A stretch of DNA of 64,000 bases. Origin: Maribacter sedimenticola. Its GTDB lineage: Bacteria > Bacteroidota > Bacteroidia > Flavobacteriales > Flavobacteriaceae. Below, piece by piece: positions 36,232 through 47,058 of the stretch; position 1 is the first letter of the stretch, and each line of letters opens with the position of its first letter. The translations under genes and the position numbers were made by a program. The stretch lies in NCBI RefSeq assembly GCF_900188415.1, contig NZ_FZNV01000002.1, forward strand, positions 43,339 to 107,338, in the 5' to 3' direction. Below the pieces are notes generated by a model. It ran no database searches, had not been told where the DNA came from, and saw nothing but the letters and a program-made list of their open reading frames with translations.

Positions 36232-39003
36232 TCAAAAATTAAAGCGTAACCCTAATCTGCCCCAACTACCATAACGCTGACGTTCACGGGGCGTGGCAAT
36301 GGTATTGTATAGTTCAATTTGGTTTTCATCATTAATATTTACCAACTCTATATATGCCGTCATTCTTTTTTTGGCAAAAGACTGGCTCATGGTAAAATCA
36401 ATTTGCATACGGTCATCTATCCTTACTAAATCGCTACCATCAAATTCACTAGTAAAAGCACCATTATAGTTGAAGGAAAGTCGCGCATCAAATCCTTTAT
36501 TATTATAGCCCAATGCAGCATTACCAACATGTTTAGCTTGACCAGGTAAATCTATTTCGGTAATCTCGTCATCCTCGGAGAAATTTTCGACTTCAGCTTT
36601 AGAATTGGTGTACGAGTAATTTGCATAAATAACAAACCCACTTAAAAAGCCAGGTAAGAAACTTAATTTCTGTTGATAGGCCAGTTCAAAACCAATTAGA
36701 TTGGCCGTATTACCGTTAACCGATTGCGTTACTTCTACATTTGGTATTCCCCTATACTCCCTATCCGTAGTCTGTTGGTAGATAAAGTTATCCAACTTTT
36801 TATAAAACACACCGGCACTTACCAGACCTACGGTACCAAAATAGTGCTCCGCAAAAATATCAAGATTTACTGCTTCTACAGGTACCAAATCCGGATTAAA
36901 TATTTCTGCTTCCAAATCTGCGGAATTAAATACGGCGCCTTGGGCTAAGGCTTGAAAATTTGGTCTTGAATAACTCTGTGTTGCAGATGCCCTTAATATG
37001 GTATTTTCGTTAACATTATACTTGAGGTGAAGCATGGGTAGTAAAAAATTATAGTCGTTTTCTCCATTTACAGCAATAGCCTCACCGGCTTCCTCATCAA
37101 ATATGCCGGAATCATAGGTAAAACGTGTAGCTTCATATCGTAGCCCACCAAGAACCATTAGCTTTTTAAAATTGATTTTACCCATGGCATAGGCGGCATA
37201 AACATTTTCGGAAGCAATATATTCTTGGGATACGGTTTCTTCAATGGCTTTTTCCGTATCAGATTCAAAATCACCTAAATTGGCATTTACAAAGGTATCT
37301 ATCGCATTTAACGATATAAAGTTGCCCAAAGGGGTGTTGAAGCTACCGTCCATAAATCCTATGGCATTGAAATTATCTGAAAAGCTATTACTGTCCAACG
37401 TAAGGTCTTGGTCTCCGTCATATTCAAGTAGTTCAAAGTTCCTTACGGTATATTGTTTTTCCTTTAGCCTAATTTTACCTCCAAATTTAAATTCTCCTGT
37501 ATTTTCAGAAATGGTAAAGGGCATAATGATGTTAGATTTTAAGGTTATATTCTCATCTTCTGCAAGTGTGCTTTCCTTTTCATATTCCTTAAACTCGAGC
37601 AGGCTTAAATTGGTCAGGGGGTCGGCTTCGGCACCAATGCCGTTTAAACTCACCAATTTAGGGTTTAATCTGTCCGTTACGTTGAACGCAAAAGGGGAGC
37701 CTTCGTTTTCAAACACCACTTGGTCGTTACGGGGGGTATCTTGCCAGGCTTTGGAATAGGAAACTTCATAGTCAAAAATTAAACCCGGGGTAACCGTGCT
37801 GCCACCTAAATTAAGGCTAAGAACACCTTGGTTTTCTGGTCTGTCCTTTAATTCTTTGGTGTATGCATATTCTATTTCACCATCTTCCTCCTCTGCCTGG
37901 AACGTAGCCCTTCTACGCACTTCATATTCCCTCAACTCACTGAATAGGCCTCTTAGGTATAAATTGGTATTTTGTCCTTTAAAGTCCAATGTGGAGCTTG
38001 CCCCGTATCTGTTACGGTCTATAGTGTAATCTGCAATTTCCAGTAGTTCTATATCATTGGAGCCTACGTCTCCCCAGCCATCAAATTCATAGCGATCATT
38101 TTCTTTCTTACTACCTGCATAACTACCGCTTAGAATAAAACCGAATTTACCATCCTCAGAGCGCTTACTAATATTGACACTGCCTTGTCCTACAGTTTTA
38201 TCGGATGCGTTATTATATTCCATTGCGGCAGAACCGTTTATGGAAAGTTCTCTTTTGGTGGCGGTTGGTGTATTGAGGTTGACGGAACCACCAATGGCGT
38301 CGCCATCCATATCCGGTGTAATGGATTTGCTCACTTCCAATGAGGACAATTGGTTAGAGGGTATGGCGTCCAATGCAACAAATCTAGATTCACCCTCAGG
38401 GGAAGGAATCTGTTCACCATTGATGCTAATGTTCGTAAATTGCGGAGCCAGTCCGCGAACCAGTACAAAACGGCCGTCACCCTCATCGCGTTGTAAATTT
38501 ACGCCAGAGACCCGTTGTAAGGATTCTGCGGAATTTTGATCGGGAAATTTACCCATTTGATCCGCAGAGACAATACTCTTTAGATTGTCCGCTGCCTTTT
38601 GCTGGTTCAGCGCCCTTTGTTGACCTTCAAGAGAACCGGTTACGACAACATCATCTAATTGTGTTGCTTGGGGAACCAATTCCACATTAATAATTTTTAC
38701 TTCACCTGCATTTACCTGCACATTGATTTTTTTTGTTTCATTGCCCAAGTAACTTATCTCTATTTCAAAAGTTCCTTCAGATACGAAAAGGGTATATTGA
38801 CCATCAAAGTTTGCCGTAGTTCCATTGGTTGTACCGGAGATTATTACATTGGCTCCCGGTAACGGACTTTTTAGTTCAGCATCTCTAATAGTACCTTTAA
38901 CGATAGCTTTTTCTTGGGCACTGGCACAAAGGATGGTAAACAGGCTCAATAGCGTAAACAAGACCGTATTGTATGGCCTAATGACCAATTGATGTTTTTT
39001 CAT
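36232..39003 (-). CDS. TonB-dependent outer-membrane receptor
   Basis: This 923-residue protein has a signal peptide (to about residue 29, ASAQE). A carboxypeptidase-like regulatory domain (about 33-112) has VKGTIRDAELKSPLPGANV. The plug (about 125-250) has SAESLQRVSGVNLQRDEGDG and GDAIGGSVNL. The barrel ends in GRLGLRFNF with terminal Phe. The plug resembles the receptor class often annotated TonB-Xanth-Caul. No SusD partner is present, so a small ligand is more likely than a polysaccharide. The adjacent phytase and regulator suggest import of phytate, inositol phosphates or a metal-phytate complex (inference). Confidence 0.92.
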   Translation of the reverse strand: MKKHQLVIRPYNTVLFTLLSLFTILCASAQEKAIVKGTIRDAELKSPLPGANVIISGTTNGTTANFDGQYTLFVSEGTFEIEISYLGNETKKINVQVNAGEVKIINVELVPQATQLDDVVVTGSLEGQQRALNQQKAADNLKSIVSADQMGKFPDQNSAESLQRVSGVNLQRDEGDGRFVLVRGLAPQFTNISINGEQIPSPEGESRFVALDAIPSNQLSSLEVSKSITPDMDGDAIGGSVNLNTPTATKRELSINGSAAMEYNNASDKTVGQGSVNISKRSEDGKFGFILSGSYAGSKKENDRYEFDGWGDVGSNDIELLEIADYTIDRNRYGASSTLDFKGQNTNLYLRGLFSELREYEVRRRATFQAEEEDGEIEYAYTKELKDRPENQGVLSLNLGGSTVTPGLIFDYEVSYSKAWQDTPRNDQVVFENEGSPFAFNVTDRLNPKLVSLNGIGAEADPLTNLSLLEFKEYEKESTLAEDENITLKSNIIMPFTISENTGEFKFGGKIRLKEKQYTVRNFELLEYDGDQDLTLDSNSFSDNFNAIGFMDGSFNTPLGNFISLNAIDTFVNANLGDFESDTEKAIEETVSQEYIASENVYAAYAMGKINFKKLMVLGGLRYEATRFTYDSGIFDEEAGEAIAVNGENDYNFLLPMLHLKYNVNENTILRASATQSYSRPNFQALAQGAVFNSADLEAEIFNPDLVPVEAVNLDIFAEHYFGTVGLVSAGVFYKKLDNFIYQQTTDREYRGIPNVEVTQSVNGNTANLIGFELAYQQKLSFLPGFLSGFVIYANYSYTNSKAEVENFSEDDEITEIDLPGQAKHVGNAALGYNNKGFDARLSFNYNGAFTSEFDGSDLVRIDDRMQIDFTMSQSFAKKRMTAYIELVNINDENQIELYNTIATPRERQRYGSWGRLGLRFNF

Positions 39004-39040
39004 TTTGATTGGTTCTTGGTTTATTATTTAGGATATACCT

Positions 39041-39079
39041 CAAACCTAAAGGGGAAATCTGTAGGAAATCTGTAGAAAT
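39041..39079 (-). promoter_or_regulatory. Promoter and Pho-box-like operator of the TonB receptor
   Basis: The minus-strand -7 box is TAGGTTTG (39041-39048), about 38 nt before the ATG. Instead of a -33 TTG, the upstream region holds an 11-bp direct repeat GGAAATCTGTA at 39053-39063 and 39064-39074 plus a partial third unit. The core TCTGTAGGAAATCTGT (39058-39073) matches 14 of 16 bases of the site at 34102-34117, and the distance to the -7 box is 9 bp in both. This is typical of activator-dependent promoters. Confidence 0.65.
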
Positions 39080-39357
39080 TTGGTATTTAAAATTAAGATT
39101 ATTCATTTTTTAAGGTGAAAATTTTTCAAATTCGCTTTTTAAAAAGGTTTTTAAAATTATATCCTTTTTTGTTTAAGAGAATATATTAGTTGATTTCTGC
39201 AATTTCAGTTATTGTACAATGAAGAAAAACTGGACTTTTTATTTAAAAAGTTTTAAGTTATTTACATCAATAGTAAAAACAATTATTGATCTTAATAGAA
39301 ATTTTAAAACATTTTATCTTCATAATCATTAAAATTTTTATATAACTTTATACCGTA
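39080..39357. other. AT-rich divergent intergenic region
   Basis: Between the receptor promoter and the TPP riboswitch I see no ORF and no clear hairpin. A -7-like TAACTTTA at 39343-39350, immediately before the riboswitch, is the best candidate for the thiamine promoter, but it lacks a well-spaced TTG. Confidence 0.4.
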
Positions 39358-39439
39358 AACTTTAGGGGTGTTCTATTGATTTAGGACTGAGAAAAACCCT
39401 TTGAACCTGATTTGGTTAGTACCAACGAAGGGAAAAGTT
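39358..39439 (+). promoter_or_regulatory. TPP riboswitch (THI element)
   Basis: The conserved core is clear: GGGGTG, CTGAGA (39387-39392), ACCCTTTGAACCTGAT and the closing CGAAGGGAA. P1 is formed by AACTTT (39358-39363) and AAAGTT (39434-39439). It senses thiamine pyrophosphate and controls the thi operon that begins at 39568. Confidence 0.95.
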
Positions 39440-39442
39440 GAA

Positions 39443-39476
39443 AAACGCATTGCAATATGTGTTTACGCATCTTTTT
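39443..39476 (+). terminator. Possible expression-platform hairpin of the TPP riboswitch
   Basis: An 8-bp stem AAACGCAT / ATGTGTTT (one G-U) around TGCAAT is followed seven bases later by a CTTTTT run. It could be a weak terminator just downstream of P1; the loose spacing to the T-run leaves doubt, and translation control is possible instead. Confidence 0.35.
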
Positions 39477-39567
39477 ATGATAGTGGTGGATCTCTGCGCC
39501 ACAAAATGTCAATTCAAAAGCTTCTCAACATCCTTATTGGTTACAGCATATTTAAAATATACTGTAT

Positions 39568-41660
<2,093 letters not shown>

Positions 41661-41672
41661 AATGTGTAGGTA

Positions 41673-41756
41673 GTTCCCGCACTTGTAAAAGTGCGGTCGG
41701 GCTTTCAGCTGTATCTTTTTTTGAAATAAAAAAAGGATGCCGCTTCAATCCCTAAC
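41673..41756 (+). ncRNA. Structured intergenic element (Flavobacteriaceae repeat, possibly Flavo-1 RNA)
   Basis: In the thiC to tenI gap lies an 8-bp hairpin CCGCACTT / AAGTGCGG (41677-41696). It is followed by TCGGGCTTTCAGC and a second A/T hairpin (ATCTTTTTTT / AAAAAAAGGAT), then GCCGCTTCAATCCCTAAC. I recall nearly the same string, with a variable second hairpin loop, from many intergenic regions of Flavobacteriaceae, and it may be the Rfam Flavo-1 motif. That identification is from memory and not searched. No usable T-tract follows the first hairpin, so it is not a plain terminator. Confidence 0.5.
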
Positions 41757-41804
41757 TTAAATGATACTAGTGCCTAAAACAGAATTTTATATAAACCATA
41801 ATAA

Positions 41805-42392
41805 ATGATAGTAGTTATAGCCCCGGAGCATGATATGGAACATGAATTGAACATTCTTCACCAATTGTTTGATGAAGGGTTGCACTATTTTCATTTGCGT
41901 AAGCCCCATAAAAGTTTAAAGGACCACCGAGCTTATTTAAATGAATTGGATGTCAAATATCATAATAGGGTAGTGGTACACTTGTACCACGAACTGGTAA
42001 ATGAATTTGACTTAAAGGGAATTCATTTTCAAGAACAACACAGAATAAACCATATTGACAATCCTGGGCGCTATTTTAAAAACCTTGAGATGTATGGCAA
42101 GTCCATTAGTAGCTCATTTCATGAACCGGAAGTATTGGGCAATTGTTATTTTGAATTCGATTATCATTTATTGAGTCCTGTTTTTTCGTCTATCTCAAAA
42201 CCGGGGTATAAAGGTCGTGGGTTTGATGTAAACCATATTAATAAAACAATCATTGGTATGGGTGGTGTTTCAATTGAAAATATAGAAGAGTTCAAAACTT
42301 TAGGTTTTAAAGGAGTTGGAGTGTTAGGTGGTATCTGGAACAGCAATGAACCTGTTGAAGCTTTTAAAAAAATGAAACAATATTTTGAATAA
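41805..42392 (+). CDS. TenI/ThiE-like protein (probable thiazole tautomerase)
   Basis: This 195-residue TIM-barrel is shorter than ThiE. It keeps the fold landmarks YFHLRKPHK, KGIHFQE and MGGVSIENI but lacks the GPxxxTxTK phosphate/pyrimidine segment and the ND metal site, which the second copy at 43146 partly retains. That pattern fits TenI, which aromatises the ThiG product in Bacillus. It lies 144 nt after thiC and overlaps thiD by 8 nt. Confidence 0.75.
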   Translation: MIVVIAPEHDMEHELNILHQLFDEGLHYFHLRKPHKSLKDHRAYLNELDVKYHNRVVVHLYHELVNEFDLKGIHFQEQHRINHIDNPGRYFKNLEMYGKSISSSFHEPEVLGNCYFEFDYHLLSPVFSSISKPGYKGRGFDVNHINKTIIGMGGVSIENIEEFKTLGFKGVGVLGGIWNSNEPVEAFKKMKQYFE

Positions 42393-43149
42393 TTTAAAAT
42401 ACATACTTTCTATTGCAGGTCACGACCCTAGTGGTGGTGCCGGTATTACGTCAGATATAAAAACATTTGATGCGCACGGATTATATGGCCTTTCGGTTTG
42501 TACGGCCATAACGGTGCAAAATGAGAATGATTTTAAGGAATGTAGTTGGGTGCCCGTCACATCTGTTTTGGCTCAGATAGAAGTTTTATTTGAACAATAT
42601 ACCATCGACATCGTCAAAATAGGGCTTGTAGAATCTTGGCCTGCAATGCTCCGTATTGTAAATACATTACACGCAATACATCCCAAGGTCAAAATTGTCT
42701 TGGACCCAATATTAAAAGCAAGCTCAGGGTTTGATTTTCACAATGGCGAAGGACAAAATGTATTGGATGAAATATGGAGTAAATGTTACATCGTTACCCC
42801 TAATTATGATGAGATTAAGTGTTTGTATCCGCAAATGACTATTGAAGAGACACTTGAGCATATGGCCAATTATACCAACATCTATTTAAAAGGTGGACAC
42901 CGAGCGGATAAAAAGGGGTATGACGAGTTGTATTATAGTCAAATTGTTATGGTGAACATACCTCCCTTTTTAAGTGAGGTATTGGAAAAACATGGTAGTG
43001 GATGCGTGTTGTCATCTGCACTTGCCAGTAATTTGGCGCTTGATATTGGTTTGGAGGATGCCGCTAGGAACGCTAAAAAATATACGGAGGAATATTTAAA
43101 TTCCCACCCCTCTTTGTTGGGGTTACACAAAAAAATAATTACAGAATGA
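42385..43149 (+). CDS. thiD: Hydroxymethylpyrimidine/phosphomethylpyrimidine kinase ThiD
   Basis: This 254-residue ribokinase-like enzyme has SIAGHDPSGGAGITSDIKTF at the N-terminus. It also has ALTAITVQN-type AITVQNENDF, VLDPILKASSG, TPNYDEIKCL, and an anion-hole segment HGSGCVLSSALASNLA. It phosphorylates HMP and HMP-P. The start is TTG at 42385, overlapping the tenI-like gene by 8 nt; no later Met would keep the conserved N-terminus. Confidence 0.94.
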   Translation: MNNLKYILSIAGHDPSGGAGITSDIKTFDAHGLYGLSVCTAITVQNENDFKECSWVPVTSVLAQIEVLFEQYTIDIVKIGLVESWPAMLRIVNTLHAIHPKVKIVLDPILKASSGFDFHNGEGQNVLDEIWSKCYIVTPNYDEIKCLYPQMTIEETLEHMANYTNIYLKGGHRADKKGYDELYYSQIVMVNIPPFLSEVLEKHGSGCVLSSALASNLALDIGLEDAARNAKKYTEEYLNSHPSLLGLHKKIITE

Positions 43150-43799
43150 TACCGAAATTGCATTATATATCGCAAGGTAGAACAGTAGACGAGCATTTAT
43201 CGAACATTCAAAATGCCTGTAGTAGTGGCATTGAATTGGTGCAGTTGCGATTAAAGAAATTTAAAGAACCTGCCGTTTTAAAAGCAGCAGAACAAGCACG
43301 GGAAATTACTGGTCGTTTCCAAACCCGGTTGATTATTAACGATTATTATAAAGTAGCCAAAGAGGTAAAAGCTGATGGAGTTCATTTAGGACAGAACGAT
43401 ACCTGTCCAAAAGCGGCCCGTAAACATTTATATTCTTGGCAAATAATCGGTGGTACGGCCAATACATTGGAACAGGCACAAGAATTAATTGCTAAAAAAG
43501 TAGATTATATTGGTATGGGGCCGTTTAGATTCACATTGACCAAAGCAAATTTGAGTCCCGTATTGGGTGTTGATGGTTATGCTACAATCATAAAAAAGCT
43601 GAACACGGAAACACCAATTATTGCCATTGGCGGCATAACGTTGGAGGACGTTCCGGATATCTTAAAGACCGGGGTGTACGGCATAGCGGCATCGGGAGGA
43701 ATAACCAAGGATTTTAATAACATAGCACACTTTAAAAAATTACTGGATGGTAATGTACAGGAACAGGTTTGGACTGCCTTTAAACATGAAAATAAATGA
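43146..43799 (+). CDS. thiE: Thiamine phosphate synthase
   Basis: This 217-residue TIM-barrel joins HMP-PP and thiazole phosphate. Active-site features are [26 protein letters not shown], and the pyrimidine/phosphate loop [17 protein letters not shown] with [12 protein letters not shown]. It overlaps thiD and thiG by 4 nt each. Confidence 0.93.
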   Translation: MIPKLHYISQGRTVDEHLSNIQNACSSGIELVQLRLKKFKEPAVLKAAEQAREITGRFQTRLIINDYYKVAKEVKADGVHLGQNDTCPKAARKHLYSWQIIGGTANTLEQAQELIAKKVDYIGMGPFRFTLTKANLSPVLGVDGYATIIKKLNTETPIIAIGGITLEDVPDILKTGVYGIAASGGITKDFNNIAHFKKLLDGNVQEQVWTAFKHENK

Positions 43800-44569
43800 A
43801 AGATAAGTTAACAATTGCCGGTAAATCGTTTATGTCAAGATTGTTTACCGGTACGGGAAAATTTAAAAGCTCGGAAAATATGCGGCAGGCCATTATTGCT
43901 TCTAAAAGTGAACTGGTAACCGTTGCGTTAAAGCGGGTAGAGGTCCATAATTCTTCAGATGATATATTGGTACATTTAAGGGATAATCACATTAATCTTT
44001 TACCAAATACATCTGGAGTAAGATCGGCCAAAGAGGCTGTTTTTGCAGCTCAATTGGCACGGGAAGCTTTGGAAACAAATTGGGTAAAGTTAGAAATTCA
44101 TCCGGATCCAAAATACCTATTGCCAGATCCTGTAGAAACCTTAAGGGCCGCTGAAGAACTTGTAGCGTTGGGCTTTGTGGTTATGCCCTATATACACGCA
44201 GACCCCGTGTTGTGCAAACGCCTGGAAGAAGTTGGTGTACAGTGCGTAATGCCATTGGGAGCACCTATTGGCAGTAATAAGGGAATTATGACCAAAGATT
44301 TTTTGGAGATCATCATTGAGCAAAGCAATGTACCGGTTATCGTTGATGCAGGTATTGGCGCTCCGTCCCATGCGGCCTTTGCCATGGAGCTGGGTGCAGA
44401 TGCTGTTCTGGTTAATACGGCAATTGCCGTTTCTGACGATCCAGTAGCTATGGGAATGGCATTCGCAAAGGCCGTAGAGGCGGGGAGAATGGCTTACTTG
44501 GCAAAATTGGCACCTATTCAGGAACATGCTGCTGCAAGCAGCCCGCTAACTTCTTTTTTGCATGAATAG
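43796..44569 (+). CDS. thiG: Thiazole synthase ThiG
   Basis: This 257-residue TIM-barrel forms the thiazole ring from DXP, ThiS thiocarboxylate and dehydroglycine. The Schiff-base Lys is in [17 protein letters not shown]. Also present are [14 protein letters not shown] and [32 protein letters not shown]. It overlaps thiH by 8 nt, consistent with ThiG-ThiH complex formation. Confidence 0.96.
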   Translation: MKDKLTIAGKSFMSRLFTGTGKFKSSENMRQAIIASKSELVTVALKRVEVHNSSDDILVHLRDNHINLLPNTSGVRSAKEAVFAAQLAREALETNWVKLEIHPDPKYLLPDPVETLRAAEELVALGFVVMPYIHADPVLCKRLEEVGVQCVMPLGAPIGSNKGIMTKDFLEIIIEQSNVPVIVDAGIGAPSHAAFAMELGADAVLVNTAIAVSDDPVAMGMAFAKAVEAGRMAYLAKLAPIQEHAAASSPLTSFLHE

Positions 44570-45683
44570 TTTTAAGGAAACTTTTGAAAGGTATGATTGG
44601 CATACGCTGGAAAAGGAAATTTATGGCTGTACCTCATTAGATGTGGAACGTGTGTTGGCAAAGGAAAAGATTACGTTATCGGATTTTAAAACTTTGATTT
44701 CCCCTGCGGCCAAACCATATTTGGAACAAATGGCACAGCGAAGTAGCGCATTGACCAAAAAACGTTTTGGGAAAACCATGCAAATGTATATACCCTTGTA
44801 TCTTTCCAATGAGTGCCAAAATATATGTACCTACTGTGGGTTCAGTATGATCAATAACATTAAACGAAAAACCCTAACGGATAAGGAGATTTTGGATGAG
44901 GTGGCCTATATAAAAAAATTGGGTTACGATCATATTCTATTGGTAACGGGAGAAGCCAACAGAACGGTAGGTGTAGCATATTTAAAAAATGCCATAGCCT
45001 TAATTCGTAAACATTTTTCTAATATTAGTATAGAGGTACAGCCATTGGACCAAGAAGAATATGAAACCTTGATCGCGGAAGGACTATATGCAGTTTTGGT
45101 ATATCAGGAAACCTATCATAAGGCAACATATAGGACCCACCATCCAAAAGGTAAAAAATCAAATTTTGATTATAGATTGTTAACACCGGACCGTTTGGGT
45201 AGGGCGGGCATTCATAAAATTGGGTTAGGTGCTTTGTTCGGCTTGGAAGATTGGCGGGTAGATAGTTTTTATACGGCGTTACATTTAAAATATTTGCAAA
45301 GAACATATTGGAAAACCAAGTATTCCATCTCCTTTCCACGGCTACGTCCGCACCAAGGAGATGTGGAGCCCAAGGTAGCAATGACAGATGCGGATTTGGT
45401 CCAGTTAATTTGTGCCTATCGTCTGTTGGACGAAGATGTGGAATTATCTATGTCCACTAGGGAGAGTAAAGTGTTTAGGGATAATATTATTAACCTGGGT
45501 ATTACATCCATTAGTGCGGAATCAAAAACCAATCCAGGTGGCTATGCGGTTGCCCCTGAATCTTTGGAACAGTTTGAAATATCTGACGAGCGCAGCACAG
45601 TGGAAATCACTGAAATGATCCAATCCCAAGGATATGAAGTCGTTTGGAAAGATTGGGATAGAAGTTATTTGGTTTCGGAATAA
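44562..45683 (+). CDS. thiH: 2-iminoacetate synthase ThiH
   Basis: This 373-residue radical SAM enzyme cleaves tyrosine to dehydroglycine for ThiG. The cluster motif is C-x3-C-x2-C in [13 protein letters not shown]. Use of ThiH instead of ThiO fits Bacteroidota. It is the last gene of the operon; no thiF adenylyltransferase follows, and none is present elsewhere in the window. Confidence 0.95.
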   Translation: MNSFKETFERYDWHTLEKEIYGCTSLDVERVLAKEKITLSDFKTLISPAAKPYLEQMAQRSSALTKKRFGKTMQMYIPLYLSNECQNICTYCGFSMINNIKRKTLTDKEILDEVAYIKKLGYDHILLVTGEANRTVGVAYLKNAIALIRKHFSNISIEVQPLDQEEYETLIAEGLYAVLVYQETYHKATYRTHHPKGKKSNFDYRLLTPDRLGRAGIHKIGLGALFGLEDWRVDSFYTALHLKYLQRTYWKTKYSISFPRLRPHQGDVEPKVAMTDADLVQLICAYRLLDEDVELSMSTRESKVFRDNIINLGITSISAESKTNPGGYAVAPESLEQFEISDERSTVEITEMIQSQGYEVVWKDWDRSYLVSE

Positions 45684-45899
45684 GAGGTAGCGTTATATAT
45701 TTCATCATGTTAGCGAAACCTTATTGAACGTTTTAAGGTAATACAGTTCACTCAAACGGATAAAATGTTAAAATTTTTATTTCGTTAAACCTTTTCAAAT
45801 ATTGGAAGTCATACAATGTAATGCACATTTTAATCTAATGTGTATATCTATAAAAAGAGCTAATTGGTGTATTAAAACGGTGTTAAATAATACCTAACA
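45684..45899. other. Intergenic region after thiH
   Basis: This is AT-rich sequence with no ORF and no convincing terminator for the thi operon that I can see. Confidence 0.4.
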
Positions 45900-45932
45900 T
45901 TTCTATAAAACAGCCTTTAAGAATTAGATTTG
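45900..45932 (+). promoter_or_regulatory. Promoter of the RND efflux operon
   Basis: A full -7 match TAGATTTG (45925-45932) has a TTTC 21 bp upstream in place of TTTG. It gives a leader of about 40 nt to the ATG at 45979. Confidence 0.45.
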
Positions 45933-45978
45933 TGAAGTAGACGATACCGGTTTGCCAAATAACTATCCAAACTTCCAA

Positions 45979-47058
45979 ATGAAAATAAAATACATTGTTT
46001 ATAGCCTTCTTTTAATAGGAATTACCGCCCTAATAGTATACCGCATAGATGCAAACAATGAAATTGGCGGATCTAAGGCCAATGATGCGGTAGAACAAGC
46101 AACTTCTGTAAAGGGAATGGTGCTTAATGCCCAACAGTTCAATGATAATATTTCCTTATCCGGAACCATAGAAGCCAATGAACAAATTGAGATAAGGAGT
46201 GAGGTTTCCGGTATTGTTGAACGTATTAATTTTAATGAAGGCAGTAAGGTTACCGAAGGTCAAGTGTTGTTCAAGGTCAATGATATAGAGTTACAGGCGC
46301 AATTATCCAAAGTGCAAACGGCCCAAAAACTAGCCTCGGAAAATGAACGGAGGGCAAAATTATTGTTGGAAAAACAGGCCATAAGTCAAGAGGAATATGA
46401 TATTGTGAGTGCGGACTACCAATCTGCCAGTGCAGAATCGCAATTAATACAGGCGCAACTTTCAAAAACTATAGTTAGGGCGCCTTTTTCGGGAACCATT
46501 GGGTTGAGGTATATTTCTAAAGGCACCTATGTAACTCCACAGACATTGATCGCCAAATTGGTCAATACCAGCAAGCTCAAGATTACATTTTCAATTCCGG
46601 AAAAATATGCATCTCAGGTATCTGTAGGTTCGCAGTTGAGTTTTACTACTTCAGATACCAAAGAGGAATATAAGGCCAAGGTGTATGCCATTGAGCCAGA
46701 AGTAGAGATTGCTACTAGAACATTGAAAATGAGGGCCATTGCGGAAAACAAGGAAGGTAAATTGTACCCGGGAACATATGCCAATGTAATGTTGCCTTTG
46801 GAAAGTATAGATGATGCCCTAATGGTACCGTCAGAAGCCTTGATACCTGTACAGAACGGTAAAAGAATATTTATTGCAGAACAAGGTAAAGCCAAGGAAA
46901 TCGATGTTGAGATCGGGGCAAGGACGGGTAATGAGGTACGGGTGGTTTCTGGACTAAAGGTAGGGGACACTATTTTGACCTATGGAGTAATGGCCTTGAA
47001 AAATGGTACTCCCGTCAATATTCAATTTGAAGAACCTGTAACGTTAACCGCAGAATAA
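45979..47058 (+). CDS. RND efflux periplasmic adaptor (membrane fusion) protein
   Basis: Starting from ATG 45979 (MKIKYIVYSLLLIGITALIVY, one signal-anchor helix), the protein has 359 residues; a TTG nine codons earlier is open but less likely. Order: barrel-sandwich half IEIRSEVSGIVERINFNEGSKV, alpha-hairpin with KLLLEKQAISQEEYD, second half RAPFSGTIGLRYIS, beta-barrel and a C-terminal domain (VVSGLKVGDTILTYGVMAL). It links the inner-membrane pump to TolC. The stop overlaps the pump start by 1 nt. Confidence 0.92.
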   Translation: MKIKYIVYSLLLIGITALIVYRIDANNEIGGSKANDAVEQATSVKGMVLNAQQFNDNISLSGTIEANEQIEIRSEVSGIVERINFNEGSKVTEGQVLFKVNDIELQAQLSKVQTAQKLASENERRAKLLLEKQAISQEEYDIVSADYQSASAESQLIQAQLSKTIVRAPFSGTIGLRYISKGTYVTPQTLIAKLVNTSKLKITFSIPEKYASQVSVGSQLSFTTSDTKEEYKAKVYAIEPEVEIATRTLKMRAIAENKEGKLYPGTYANVMLPLESIDDALMVPSEALIPVQNGKRIFIAEQGKAKEIDVEIGARTGNEVRVVSGLKVGDTILTYGVMALKNGTPVNIQFEEPVTLTAE

